DNA of 64,000 bases from positions 62,001 to 126,000 of the forward strand of contig JAJPYN010000019.1 in the NCBI GenBank assembly GCA_021204905.1, given 5' to 3'. Below the pieces are notes generated by a model, which did not search any database, was not told the origin of the DNA, and was given only the letters and a program-made list of their open reading frames with translations. Position numbers and translations under genes: made by a program. Source of the stretch: Prevotella sp. GTDB lineage: Bacteria; Bacteroidota; Bacteroidia; Bacteroidales; Bacteroidaceae. Below are positions 25,198-34,708 of the stretch, in pieces. The first letter of the stretch is position 1. The number at the start of each line of letters is the position of its first letter.

Positions 25198-26298
25198 TCA
25201 CGGTTCGGCGAAGCGGTTGAACTCGCGCATGGCGGGCAGCACGCGGCCGGTGGCGTTGTCGAACAAGCCGCGGTTGAGCCACCCTTTCGTTACCTCGTTG
25301 CCCGCCGCGTTCTCCTCGGGGAACCACCAGAACAGGCCGGTAACGTTCAGGTGGCGGCGCAGCTCGGCGACTAATTCGTGCGTGAAGATGCGCTGGCCTT
25401 CCGGCGTGATGGGGTAGAATTCGCCGTACTGCCCGCCGTCGGCCCATGCGTCGTTGTCGTGGGAATAATACATCGCCGTCTCGACAATCATCACATCTTT
25501 TTCGGGGAACGTGGCGGCGAGCGAGTCGAGGGTAGCGGCAAGGACGCCGACGGTGCGGTGCCACATCGGGTAGTAGCTCAGGCCGATGATGTCGTAATCG
25601 AGGCTGCGGAGGTTGGCGTAATAGGCTTTCGTGGCCGCCCAGTCGCCCGCCTTCTCGGTGTGGATGATAATCTTCGCGGCGGGGCAGATCTCGCGGCAGG
25701 CCTTCGCGCCGGCGGCAAGCAACGAGCGAAGCAAATCCCAATTTTCAGTGCCTTGCGGGTCGACCTTCGCGCGGGGCCAGAGCATGCCGTTGGTTATCTC
25801 GTTGCCCACTTGAATCAAGTCGGGCGCGGCGCCGTCGCGAACAAGCCTTTCGAGGCACGCGCGGGTGTAGGCGTAAAGGGTGTCGGGCAGCGCCGCGTCG
25901 GGAATATTTTTCCACGAATCGGGCATAAACTGCTTGCCGGGGTCGGCCCACGTGTCGGAATAATGGAAGTCGAGCATGAACTGAAAGCCCGTTTGTTTAA
26001 TGCGCTTGCCGAGGGCTGCGACGTAATCGAGGTCCTGACAGACGCCTTCGTCCTTGTTCTCGCCGGGGGCCTTCGACGGGTCGACAAACAAGCGCACGCG
26101 GAGGGCGTTCCAGCCTTGCTCTTTGAGGAAGGCCAGGGGTTCGACCTTGTTGCCCTCGGCGTCGCGGTAGACGGTGCCGGCGGCTTCGTAGGACGGCAGG
26201 AGGGAGATGTCTCCACCGAGCAAACGACTTTGCGCGCGGGCTGCGATTATGTTAGTTGCTACTATGGCAACGACTGCGATAAATGTTTTCGGTTTCAT
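25198..26298 (-). CDS. Secreted arabinogalactan endo-beta-1,4-galactanase (GH53)
   Basis: A glycoside hydrolase family 53 enzyme that cuts beta-1,4-galactan side chains of pectin. The 366-residue precursor has a signal peptide (about 1-22, cleavage near ARA). The acid/base glutamate is E167 in QVGNEITNGMLWP and the nucleophile E273 in MIVETAMYYSH, with the substrate-site segment LDFHYSDTWADPG at 109-121. I chose the ATG at 26298. The frame is open further upstream but without a signal peptide. No SusC/SusD pair is adjacent. Codons 12-19 overlap a sequence matching the dispersed-repeat head. Confidence 0.93.
   Translation of the reverse strand: MKPKTFIAVVAIVATNIIAARAQSRLLGGDISLLPSYEAAGTVYRDAEGNKVEPLAFLKEQGWNALRVRLFVDPSKAPGENKDEGVCQDLDYVAALGKRIKQTGFQFMLDFHYSDTWADPGKQFMPDSWKNIPDAALPDTLYAYTRACLERLVRDGAAPDLIQVGNEITNGMLWPRAKVDPQGTENWDLLRSLLAAGAKACREICPAAKIIIHTEKAGDWAATKAYYANLRSLDYDIIGLSYYPMWHRTVGVLAATLDSLAATFPEKDVMIVETAMYYSHDNDAWADGGQYGEFYPITPEGQRIFTHELVAELRRHLNVTGLFWWFPEENAAGNEVTKGWLNRGLFDNATGRVLPAMREFNRFAEP
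26243..26264 (+). repeat. Dispersed-repeat head inside the GH53 signal-peptide codons
   Basis: The plus-strand segment GCGATTAT-G-TTAGTTGCTACTA differs by one base from the head of copy D (GCGATTATCTTAGTTGCTACTA on its strand). It encodes part of the hydrophobic core of the galactanase signal peptide on the opposite strand. Confidence 0.5.
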
Positions 26299-26339
26299 AG
26301 CTGGGTAGTGTCGGGTACGTTTAAAAAATTTCCTTGCGG

Positions 26340-26347
26340 CAAAGATA
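26340..26347 (-). promoter_or_regulatory. Putative -7 box of the GH53 gene
   Basis: Minus-strand TATCTTTG matches TAnnTTTG, 42 bases upstream of the galactanase start. No convincing -33 box was found. Confidence 0.4.
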
Positions 26348-26390
26348 GCGAAAAGCATTTGTTTTATTTTCGTTTGCGGCCGTTTTATCG

Positions 26391-26398
26391 TACTTTTG
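26391..26398 (+). promoter_or_regulatory. Putative -7 box of the antiporter gene
   Basis: TACTTTTG matches TAnnTTTG, 24 bases before the antiporter ATG and divergent from the GH53 box. The -33 position holds only a T run (TTTT). Confidence 0.45.
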
Positions 26399-26421
26399 CG
26401 GCATATATTTTCGTTCGCCCG

Positions 26422-28560
26422 ATGCACGATTTTTTCAGTTTGCCCATCACCAACCCGACGCTCATTTTCTTTGTCGTCCTGCTGGTTATTTTGCTTTCGC
26501 CGATCATTATGGGAAAGCTGCGCATCCCGCACATCATCGGCTTCGTGCTGTTCGGCGTGCTGATCGGTCCGGCGGGCATCGGCCTGCTTGCGCGCGACGA
26601 TTCGTTCGAGCTGTTCGGGCGCGTCGGGCTGTATTACATCATGTTTCTTGCGGCGTTAGAGATGGATTTGCAAGGCCTGAGGCAGAACATCGGTCGGATG
26701 GCCGTTTTCGCGCTGCTGACGTTTGCCGTACCGTTTGTGCTGACGCTGTTTATGGGGCGCAAGATGCTGAATTACACGTGGTTAGCGTCGCTGCTGCTGT
26801 GCTGTATTATGTCTGCGAACACGCTGATTTCCTACCCGATTGTTACGCGTTTCGGTCTGCAGCGGAAGACGAGCGTGGTGCTGTCGGTGGGGTCGTCGAT
26901 GATCTCGCTGCTGCTGTCGCTGATCACCTTGGCGGCTGTCGTGGGCGCGCACACGGGCGAGAGCAATGCGGCGTTTTGGCTGCTTTTCGCGCTGAAATTC
27001 GTGCTGTTTTGCGCCGGGCTGATTTTCATTGTGCCGATTATCACGCGCTGGTTCATCCGCAATTATTCCGACGCGGTGATGCAGTTTATCTTCATGCTGG
27101 CGGTGCTGTTTCTTAGTGCATCGCTGTCGGAACGCATTGGTTTAGAGGGCATTAGCGGCGCCTTTCTGGCGGGTTTGGTGCTGAACCATTACATCCCCCG
27201 CGTGTCGCCGCTGATGAACCGTCTGGAGTTTACCGGCAACGCGCTTTTCATCCCGTATTTCCTCATCGGCGTGGGCATGCTGATTAATATCCGCTTGCTT
27301 TTCTCGGGCGGCAACATCCTTTGGACCGTCTTTCTCATCGTCGTCTTCGGCACGCTGGGCAAGGCGATTGCGGCGTATTTGTCGTCGTTCCTGTTCCGCT
27401 TGCCGCTGTCGGCGGGCAACATGATGTTCGGCCTCACTTCAGCGCACGCTGCCGGCGCGATTGCTATTGTGATGGTGGGCATGCGCATCACCGACAGCAA
27501 CGGCCGCCCGTTCATCGGCGACGATATGCTCAACGGCGTGGTGATAATGATTCTCGTTACGTGCATCATTTCGACGCTGATTACGCAGGGTGCGGCCGAG
27601 CAGATCACCATTCGCGACCAAGAGATTCCGAAGCTGGACCCGTCGAGCGACGACGAAGAGAAAATCCTTGTGCCGGTGAGGTATCCCGAATACGCCACGC
27701 GCCTTATCTCGCTGGCATTGATGATGCGCAATAACCGGCTGCATAACCCTATTGTGGCGCTCAACCTCGTTTACGACGACAGCAATACGGCGCAGAACTA
27801 CGAGCGCGGCGTGAAACTGCTCGACAAGGTGAGCAAATACGCGGCGGGGTCCGATGTGCCGGTGGAGACGCAGGTGCGCGTGGCGGAGAATATCGCGAAC
27901 GGCATCAAGCACGCTTTCCGCGAGTTCCGCGCCACGGAGATCATCATCGGCACGCACATCCATAAAGAGCGGTCGCGGTCGTTCTGGGGCGATTTTCACC
28001 AAAGCCTTTTCAACGGCCTGAACCGCCAGATAACGATGGCGTATCTGATGCAACCGCTGAGCATGATAACGAGCATCGTTGTGGCCGTGCCGTCGAAAGC
28101 GCAGTTCGAACCGGGCTTCTACCGCTGGAACGAACGCTTGTGCCGTCTGTCGGAAAACATCGGCGCGCGGCTGGTGATCCACGGGCGCAACGACACGGTG
28201 GCGCTCATGCGGCAATACATCGAGAACCGCCACGCGAACCTCTACCCCGATTACGTCGAGATGGAGCATTGGAGCAGCTTCCCCGCGCTGGCCGCTACCA
28301 TCGGCGACGACACGCTGTTCGTGATAATCTCGGCGCGGCAAGGCACATTCTCGTATAAAAACGCGCAGGAGAAGCTGCCCGACGAGATGACGAATTCGTT
28401 CAAAGGCAAAAATTTCCTCATCGTCTTCCCCGACCAGCACGGCGACCTGATGGAAGAGATGACCTTCGCGCAATCGCAGCACACCGAGGGCAAGAGCGCC
28501 TACGACTCGTTGCGCGACTTTATCCTCAGGCGCATCCTGCGCAAAAAACAACTTCATTGA
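26422..28560 (+). CDS. CPA2-family cation/proton antiporter with C-terminal cytoplasmic domain
   Basis: A 712-residue monovalent cation:proton antiporter. Residues about 10-400 form around 12 transmembrane helices of the Na+/H+ exchanger fold, including LRIPHIIGFVLFGVLIGP and YIMFLAALEMDL. Residues about 420-712 form a soluble region with UspA-like features (VALNLVYDD and ATEIIIGTHIHK). I chose the ATG at 26422, which begins with the first hydrophobic helix. The frame is open for 348 more codons upstream, but that part is antisense to the GH53 gene. The lolD-like gene follows after 3 bases. Confidence 0.9.
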   Translation: MHDFFSLPITNPTLIFFVVLLVILLSPIIMGKLRIPHIIGFVLFGVLIGPAGIGLLARDDSFELFGRVGLYYIMFLAALEMDLQGLRQNIGRMAVFALLTFAVPFVLTLFMGRKMLNYTWLASLLLCCIMSANTLISYPIVTRFGLQRKTSVVLSVGSSMISLLLSLITLAAVVGAHTGESNAAFWLLFALKFVLFCAGLIFIVPIITRWFIRNYSDAVMQFIFMLAVLFLSASLSERIGLEGISGAFLAGLVLNHYIPRVSPLMNRLEFTGNALFIPYFLIGVGMLINIRLLFSGGNILWTVFLIVVFGTLGKAIAAYLSSFLFRLPLSAGNMMFGLTSAHAAGAIAIVMVGMRITDSNGRPFIGDDMLNGVVIMILVTCIISTLITQGAAEQITIRDQEIPKLDPSSDDEEKILVPVRYPEYATRLISLALMMRNNRLHNPIVALNLVYDDSNTAQNYERGVKLLDKVSKYAAGSDVPVETQVRVAENIANGIKHAFREFRATEIIIGTHIHKERSRSFWGDFHQSLFNGLNRQITMAYLMQPLSMITSIVVAVPSKAQFEPGFYRWNERLCRLSENIGARLVIHGRNDTVALMRQYIENRHANLYPDYVEMEHWSSFPALAATIGDDTLFVIISARQGTFSYKNAQEKLPDEMTNSFKGKNFLIVFPDQHGDLMEEMTFAQSQHTEGKSAYDSLRDFILRRILRKKQLH

Positions 28561-28563
28561 CGC

Positions 28564-29286
28564 ATGATTGAACTGACGAAAATCACGAAGAGCTTCGGTT
28601 CGTTGCAAGTGCTGAAAGGCATCGACCTCGTAATAAACAAAGGCGAAGTGGTGAGCATCGTCGGCCCAAGCGGCGCAGGCAAAACGACGCTGCTGCAAAT
28701 AATGGGCACGCTCGAGGCGGCCGACAGCGGCAGGGTGGTCATCGACGGCACCGACGTGGGGCGGCTGTCGCGCAATAAACAGAGCGATTTCCGCAACAGG
28801 AACATCGGGTTCGTGTTTCAGTTTCATCAACTGCTGCCCGAGTTCACCGCTCTGCAAAACGTGCTCCTGCCGGCGATGATTGCGGGTACGCCGAAGAAAA
28901 AGAGTCTCGCCAAAGCGCGCGAACTGCTTGATTTTCTGGGACTTAGCGACCGGCTCAACCATAAGCCCAACGAGCTCTCCGGCGGCGAGAAGCAGCGTGT
29001 GGCCGTGGCGAGGGCGCTGATGAACAGTCCGAAGGTGGTGCTTGCCGACGAGCCTTCCGGCAGCCTCGATTCGCACAACAAGGCCGAGCTGCAACGGCTG
29101 TTCTTCGACCTGCGCGAGCGCTATGGCCAAACTTTCGTCATCGTTACTCACGACGAGGCGTTTGCCGCCACCACCGACCGCACGATTCAGATGCGCGACG
29201 GTCTGCTCGAAACAAATTCATTAACCGAAAATTTACCCGACGAATGCCCGATATCCGGCTCGGCGATTACGCCCGACTCGCTGTAA
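28564..29286 (+). CDS. ABC transporter ATP-binding protein, LolD-like
   Basis: A 240-residue ABC ATPase with Walker [10 protein letters not shown] (34-42), Q-loop [12 protein letters not shown], signature LSGGE (138-142), Walker B VVLADEP (158-164) and the switch histidine in VTHDE. The [10 protein letters not shown] segment and the size fit the LolD/FtsE/MacB group, which drives lipoprotein release or similar envelope tasks. No partner permease is adjacent. The last 43 bases overlap the next gene in another frame. Confidence 0.87.
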   Translation: MIELTKITKSFGSLQVLKGIDLVINKGEVVSIVGPSGAGKTTLLQIMGTLEAADSGRVVIDGTDVGRLSRNKQSDFRNRNIGFVFQFHQLLPEFTALQNVLLPAMIAGTPKKKSLAKARELLDFLGLSDRLNHKPNELSGGEKQRVAVARALMNSPKVVLADEPSGSLDSHNKAELQRLFFDLRERYGQTFVIVTHDEAFAATTDRTIQMRDGLLETNSLTENLPDECPISGSAITPDSL

Positions 29287-30083
29287 CGAAGACCGCCCCT
29301 TTCGGCGTTTACCTCGACGGCGGCGACGCGGGGGAGATCCTTCTGCCTTCGCGCTATGTGCCTGAAAATACGGCCGTTGGCGACGAACTCGACGTCTTCA
29401 TTTACCTCGATCAAGAGGAAAGAATCATCGCCACGACGGAGCGCCCGAAAGCAAAAACGGGCGACTTCGCTTACCTCGAAGTTAGCTGGGTGAACGAGTA
29501 CGGCGCGTTCCTCAACTGGGGTCTGATGAAGGACCTTTTTTGCCCGTTCAGCGAGCAGAAAAAGAAGATGGAGCAAGGGCAGAGCTACATCGTTTACATC
29601 TACGTCGACAAACAGACGTTCCGCATCGCCGCCACTGCGAAGATCGACAGGTTTTTGAGCAAAGACGTTGCCGCGCTGAGCGAAGGGCAGGAGGTTGATT
29701 TGCTCGTTTGGCAGAAGACCGAGCTGGGGTTTAAGGTGATCATCGACAACAAGTTCGGCGGGCTCGTTTACGCTGACCAAGTCTTCGCGCCGATCCGCAC
29801 CGGCGACAGGCTGAAAGGTTATATTCAAAAGGTGCGCAGCGACGGCAAGGTGGACGTTTCGCTGCAACAAACAGGCAAGAAAGGCACGCGTGATTTCGCC
29901 GGCGAATTGCTCGACTACCTGCGCGCTCACGACGGCCGTTGCGCGTTCTCCGACAGCAGTCTGCCGCAGGACATTTACGACGAGTTTCACGTGAGCAAGA
30001 AGGTGTTCAAGAAGGCTGTCGGCAACCTCTACCGCCGCCGCTTAATCACCGTTCACGACGACGGTCTGACGCTCAATGAGTAG
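29244..30083 (+). CDS. S1-like RNA-binding protein, CvfB family
   Basis: A 279-residue protein made of S1-like OB-fold modules (near 3-60, 70-130 and 145-215) and a C-terminal winged-helix segment (about 220-279, with [19 protein letters not shown]). This is the layout of CvfB, an RNA-binding regulator first described for virulence in staphylococci. Its ATG at 29244 lies 43 bases inside the lolD-like gene. The next in-frame start would remove the first S1 strand, so the overlap is probably real. Its targets are unknown. Confidence 0.83.
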   Translation: MPDIRLGDYARLAVTKTAPFGVYLDGGDAGEILLPSRYVPENTAVGDELDVFIYLDQEERIIATTERPKAKTGDFAYLEVSWVNEYGAFLNWGLMKDLFCPFSEQKKKMEQGQSYIVYIYVDKQTFRIAATAKIDRFLSKDVAALSEGQEVDLLVWQKTELGFKVIIDNKFGGLVYADQVFAPIRTGDRLKGYIQKVRSDGKVDVSLQQTGKKGTRDFAGELLDYLRAHDGRCAFSDSSLPQDIYDEFHVSKKVFKKAVGNLYRRRLITVHDDGLTLNE

Positions 30084-30171
30084 TTAGTACTAAGGGCCTC
30101 CGCACGGTTTAGCCGCCGATTTACAGTTGGTTTAATTTGCTGATTTTCAATTAGTTGCAAGTACGGCAATC

Positions 30172-30217
30172 AGTTTAAGGCTTGCAATTAACTTATAGCT
30201 TGCAATTAGTTTAAGGC
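30172..30217. repeat. Nested short repeats between the convergent cvfB-like and tamB genes
   Basis: AGTTTAAGGC occurs at 30172-30181 and 30208-30217, and GCTTGCAATTA at 30180-30190 and 30198-30208. Together with the AT-rich DNA before them they fill most of the 127-base gap. The last bases overlap the end of tamB. Confidence 0.6.
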
Positions 30218-33200
30218 GCAGTTTCAACTACGTTTCCGCCGGCCTCATTCTCGTTGACAACGGCCTTGTTTTTTCGTCGGAAGAAGTCGCGCCACCCTGC
30301 AAAATCTTTCTTAACGATGAGGCTTACGCCCTGCGTGGTGAGCGTGTTTTTCGTGAAGTAGCGGTTGTTGGTTTCGTTGTAGATGCGGATGGCGAGACTG
30401 CCAGTGGGCACAAGGAGATAGCGCAGGTCGAAGTCGCCGATGAACGACGATGTGGCGTTCGGGTTGTCGCGGTAACCGAACTGTCCGTTGAAGATCAGGC
30501 GGCTGTTCAGCATTCTACCGGAAACCAATCCTTCGTATTCGGCGTCGTTGAAGCCCTCTTCGCCGGTGGAGATGTTCGCTCCGAAGTCCCATTGTTTATT
30601 GGCGATGACGTTGTCGAGGAGCGAGTTGATTTGTTGCGAGACGGTGCCGGAGAGGATGCTTTGCATGGCGAGGGCGGTCTGGCTCTGCGACGACGAACTG
30701 TTGTTGTCTTGGTTGAGGAAGCGGCCGACGGCGATGAGGTAGACCACCTGTTGGTTGAGCTCTTCGTTGTCGTTGAACATGCTCATTATCATTTGCTTAG
30801 CGTCGCTGCTGATGGTCGGCATATCGAGCGAGAACGCCACTTGCGGGTCGTCGGCCGTACCGGTGATGTTCATGATGCAATCCACGCGCACGTTGTTGGC
30901 TGTGAACGATTTGCCGATGTTGATGTCCGAGAGCGGCACGCTGTTGAGCGTGTAGTTGGCTTGCAGGTTGAGTTGCGCGTGTGCGCCGTCGCCGCCGAAG
31001 GAGATTGTGCCGCCTTGTTTGAACGTGAAATCGCGCTTGATGACATCCTGAATGGTCATGCTGTAACTGCCGTCGCTGATGAGGTAGTTGCCGAAAAGTT
31101 CGAAGTCGCCCTTGTTGTAAAACGCGGTGTTGATGATGCCGCTGCCGTGAAGGGTGATCAGGTCGCCGGTGCGGTCGTCCATCAGCACGCGCAACTCGGC
31201 CTGTTCATTGGCGCGGATGAGGAAATTCATGTACAAATCGGGCAGCATATCGCGCTCGCCGCTGTCGGTGGCCTTCGTTTCCGCACGCGAAGGCACGGCC
31301 TCGTTTTTGTCGCGCCAATGCACGAAAGAGTCGCTCATGCGGTCGGGCGACGTGGCGTTATACGTGATGAACGAGCCTGCGCCGGGCGTGATGTCGGCCT
31401 CGATCTTCGTGCCGCCGGGGATCTCGTAAATGCGGCAGTCGCCCGTGGCATAAACCGTGCCGAGAAAGGTGTCGTCGCCGAAGTTGGTGAGGTCGAGCGC
31501 AAGCAGTTTGCCGGCCTTCACCGCGAAGTCGTAACTGATATTGCTCAGGTGGCGGTGCGGCAGATGACCGGTGAGGATGCCCTTGTTGCCGTCGCGGTCG
31601 GTGAGCGTGTCGGAGGCGAAGATGATGTCGTCGGGAACGAAATCCACGCGCTGGCGGTCGAGGTGGTAAGCGACGTTCGTCGAAAGGACGGTAAGGTCGG
31701 CCGAAACCAAGGCGTAACCGGTGATCTGCACGGCGCCGAGCGGACCGCCGATGTCGAGCGAACCCCATGTGCGGCCGTTAGTCAGCGTCATGAAGTCGCC
31801 GCAGTACTTCGTAATAAAATCCACGCTCGCGCCGTCGGCCTCAACCTTAATATCGAGCACGCGCTCCTTGAGATTGACGAAACCGTTGACATAAGTGGCG
31901 CGCCACTCGCCCTCGTCAACCACCGCGTCGATGTTGATGCTGCCCACCGCGAAATCGTAGCCCATTTTAAGGTGCGCCGTACCCATCGCGCCGCTCTCGA
32001 AATAGAAGTCGGCCACGTCGAACTCGCCGGTAATAACAGGACTTTCGAAGAGTTGCGTAACCTTCACCTCGCCCGTGGCATCGCCGTCGAAATCCACATC
32101 GTCGAAGTTGACGAAATCGAGGATGTAACCCACGTCGACATCGCTCAGCGTAACCGTTATCGCATCGTCGCGGCTCCTGCCCGCCTGCCCGTCGATCTCG
32201 ATGAAGCGGTCTCCGTCGGCGATGCGCATGTCGTTGATTTGCAGGAAGTTATCGCGGTAAGACAGGTGCGCGCTGCTCACATCCCACGTTGCGCCGGCGA
32301 CGTAAATGCTCGAAGGCAGGATGTCGGCCTCGGCCATGAGCTTGCCCGTTGCGGACGAGGTGGCCAGCGCGGCGTGCGTGTTGAGCGTGCCGGTGATGTG
32401 GTTGCGCGCGTTAGAGTCGATGTCGAGCGACATATCTGCCTGATTTTCAAAGGCTTTCGCTGTCAATGCGAGCAGTTGCGTGCCGCCCTCGCCTTCGGAA
32501 AAAGCGTTGGCTTTAATGCGCAGCGTGTCGCCCGAGGTGCTTGCTATGGCGTAGACGCCGGAATAGGTTTTCGCGTCGTAACGGAAGCTGTTCGCGTCGG
32601 CGTTGATACTAAGGAAATGCCTGTTGTCGTCGACCTTCGCGATGATGTGCGCCGGCTCGTTGATTGTGAGCGGAATGCCGAGGATGTGCTGCGCGAAACC
32701 GCCGTCCGCGAGCGTGGCGTAGATGCTGAACGCGTTGCCCGGCGACGTGATTGTCTTGCCGCCCAGCGCGGGCAGATGGGCTGTGAGCGCGGCGAGGAAA
32801 CTGTCGGCGAGCGTGGCGTAACGGAAGCGGCCCTCAACGAGGATGTTCGCGAAATCGCTCGTGAGGGTGACGGTCTTCTCCCCGCCGGCAGCGTCAATGT
32901 TAACGTCGAGCGCACACAGAGTGTAATCGTCGTCCGGCGCAGTCATCACAAGGTTTCGCAGGTGCAGCCCGCCGCGCGCGTTGTCGAGGCCGTTGAGCGT
33001 CGCCGCAGCGTTAAGGTCGAAGTCGAACGCCGCCTCGCCCCATTTATCAGTAAGGCCGATCGCCATTGGCTGCACATGCCGCGCGGAAAGGGTGACGGTT
33101 GCCGGCGGCAACTGAATGTTTTGCGAAGTAAGGTTCTCGCGAGTTAAGTACTTGGTTTCCAGATTATTACAAGCAACATCGAGATTAATCTGCGCGAGGT

Positions 33201-34662
33201 TGTCGTCAACGGCGAAGGCTGCGGTGAGCGTTTTGGCTAAGGAATAACCGGCGTTAAGGGCGGCGTCGCGGAAGGTGTGGCCGTTGTAATCGAAGCGCGC
33301 GATATTTGCTTCAAGCGAGCCTGAGGTGATTGTTTTGCCGGCGACGGTGCCCGCGATGTCCGCCGCGAAGGAGCAGTTGCCGAAGTCGCTGTTGCCTGTG
33401 AGCGCGGCGAGGTTGATGCTGTCGGCTTCGATGTTGCCGCTGACCTTCTCCGCCTGCTTGCCGCCGCTTACGACGATGCCGCCGATGTTACTTGCTACTT
33501 TCGCCGTGAGCGTGCCGTCGCCGCCGCGCCCCGCAGCCTGCGCCGTGAGGTTGAGCCGCTCGATTTTACCGACTATTGCAGGCAGTTCGATGTCCAAACC
33601 GGCACTAAGCAATAGGTCTTTCGCGCCGTCGGCCCCTGTCTCCAAACGCTCTATCGCCGCGCGCCAGTTCCAAAGACTATCTGTTTTTTCAGCCTCGCCG
33701 CCGGCACTCAGTTCGAACGTCTGCCCTTGCGCCAGTTCGAGGCGGCTGACGATGATGCTCTTGCCCGTGCCGCTGAACTCCGCCGCTACCTTCACCGGCG
33801 TGCCTTGCGACGCAGTTTGCTTTGCGAAAAGATGCAGGTCGGCCGGCAGGATATTGCTGTCGAAGATCCGCCCCTCGAAGGCAAGGTTTTCGAAGCGCGA
33901 GAAGTCGCCGCCGGGAAGGGCGTAGGTTGCCGTAGCGCTTATATTCAATTGAGACTCAGGCAGTTGCAGATTAAGGTCGGCTAGCTCCGCCGACGTTTTT
34001 CCCGCCGTAAGCCTTAGCGAGAGGTGCTTTATCTCGACGCCGCTTTTGTCTTTGAGCGCGAGGCGGCGGACGTTGAGGTTGAGCGAGTCGGAAGCCAGCT
34101 TGTTGAGTATCACGTGGGCACTCAGATCCCTGACATTGATATGCTTCGGCGAGACCGTCCCGCCGTAGCCGGTGTTCCAATCGTTATACGCTATCTCGCT
34201 GCGGCGTATTATCAACGAATTGATTTTAAGGTTAATAGGGGTGTTCTCCGTGGCGTCGTCGGAGGTGAAAGCGTCGACGAGGAACCGGTAATTAGCCTGT
34301 TCCCCGCCCTTACGCTTATATAAATCCGCTTTCAGAGAGAATATCTGCGCCGACGCGACGGTGATTTTCCCTTGCAGCAAGTCTGCCAACGACAGCTTCG
34401 CCGATAGTCTCCCCGCCGCCAGCATCCGCTTTCCGTATTGGTCGTCGATGCTTACTCCGTCGATGATAACGCGGTTGAGCATCCCCAGATCCACTCGTCC
34501 GACGGAGACCCTCGTGCCGATCTTGGCTTCCAGCGCCGCCGCCACGCGCCGCCCGATATATGTTTTCACTGCGGGGATGTTGAGCGATACGACTACTATA
34601 AGCCATACCGCGACTATCGTCCAGACAGCTACATTTACGAATCTCCTCAGTCTCCGCAACAT
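30211..34662 (-). CDS. tamB: TamB-family translocation and assembly module protein
   Basis: A 1483-residue envelope protein with an N-terminal membrane anchor (about 9-28), then a very long beta-rich, repetitive periplasmic body, and a C-terminal DUF490/TamB domain (about 1150-1450) containing INIGKSFTANNVRVDCIMNI-type strands. TamB-like proteins bridge the inner and outer membrane and are linked to outer-membrane protein assembly and phospholipid transport. It starts 46 bases after the end of nqrF on the same strand, so it may be read through from the nqr operon. Confidence 0.9.
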   Translation of the reverse strand: MLRRLRRFVNVAVWTIVAVWLIVVVSLNIPAVKTYIGRRVAAALEAKIGTRVSVGRVDLGMLNRVIIDGVSIDDQYGKRMLAAGRLSAKLSLADLLQGKITVASAQIFSLKADLYKRKGGEQANYRFLVDAFTSDDATENTPINLKINSLIIRRSEIAYNDWNTGYGGTVSPKHINVRDLSAHVILNKLASDSLNLNVRRLALKDKSGVEIKHLSLRLTAGKTSAELADLNLQLPESQLNISATATYALPGGDFSRFENLAFEGRIFDSNILPADLHLFAKQTASQGTPVKVAAEFSGTGKSIIVSRLELAQGQTFELSAGGEAEKTDSLWNWRAAIERLETGADGAKDLLLSAGLDIELPAIVGKIERLNLTAQAAGRGGDGTLTAKVASNIGGIVVSGGKQAEKVSGNIEADSINLAALTGNSDFGNCSFAADIAGTVAGKTITSGSLEANIARFDYNGHTFRDAALNAGYSLAKTLTAAFAVDDNLAQINLDVACNNLETKYLTRENLTSQNIQLPPATVTLSARHVQPMAIGLTDKWGEAAFDFDLNAAATLNGLDNARGGLHLRNLVMTAPDDDYTLCALDVNIDAAGGEKTVTLTSDFANILVEGRFRYATLADSFLAALTAHLPALGGKTITSPGNAFSIYATLADGGFAQHILGIPLTINEPAHIIAKVDDNRHFLSINADANSFRYDAKTYSGVYAIASTSGDTLRIKANAFSEGEGGTQLLALTAKAFENQADMSLDIDSNARNHITGTLNTHAALATSSATGKLMAEADILPSSIYVAGATWDVSSAHLSYRDNFLQINDMRIADGDRFIEIDGQAGRSRDDAITVTLSDVDVGYILDFVNFDDVDFDGDATGEVKVTQLFESPVITGEFDVADFYFESGAMGTAHLKMGYDFAVGSINIDAVVDEGEWRATYVNGFVNLKERVLDIKVEADGASVDFITKYCGDFMTLTNGRTWGSLDIGGPLGAVQITGYALVSADLTVLSTNVAYHLDRQRVDFVPDDIIFASDTLTDRDGNKGILTGHLPHRHLSNISYDFAVKAGKLLALDLTNFGDDTFLGTVYATGDCRIYEIPGGTKIEADITPGAGSFITYNATSPDRMSDSFVHWRDKNEAVPSRAETKATDSGERDMLPDLYMNFLIRANEQAELRVLMDDRTGDLITLHGSGIINTAFYNKGDFELFGNYLISDGSYSMTIQDVIKRDFTFKQGGTISFGGDGAHAQLNLQANYTLNSVPLSDINIGKSFTANNVRVDCIMNITGTADDPQVAFSLDMPTISSDAKQMIMSMFNDNEELNQQVVYLIAVGRFLNQDNNSSSSQSQTALAMQSILSGTVSQQINSLLDNVIANKQWDFGANISTGEEGFNDAEYEGLVSGRMLNSRLIFNGQFGYRDNPNATSSFIGDFDLRYLLVPTGSLAIRIYNETNNRYFTKNTLTTQGVSLIVKKDFAGWRDFFRRKNKAVVNENEAGGNVVETAP

Positions 34663-34708
34663 CGGACGGCAGATGCTAATGCGGCAAAGCTACGGCGGGG
34701 CTGTCCCG

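Noticed and set aside
25378..26421. A 348-codon open extension in front of the cation/proton antiporter
   Set aside because: It is antisense to the GH53 gene, has no membrane or domain character, and the antiporter family begins with the helix encoded just after the ATG at 26422. Open antisense frames are expected in GC-rich DNA.
27439..29151. A 570-codon minus-strand frame across the antiporter and lolD-like genes
   Set aside because: It is antisense to two clearly identified genes and shows no family features.
30592..33147. An 851-codon open frame on the plus strand inside tamB
   Set aside because: Its protein is rich in Arg, Val, His and Asp with no recognisable domain. It mirrors the codon pattern of tamB on the other strand.
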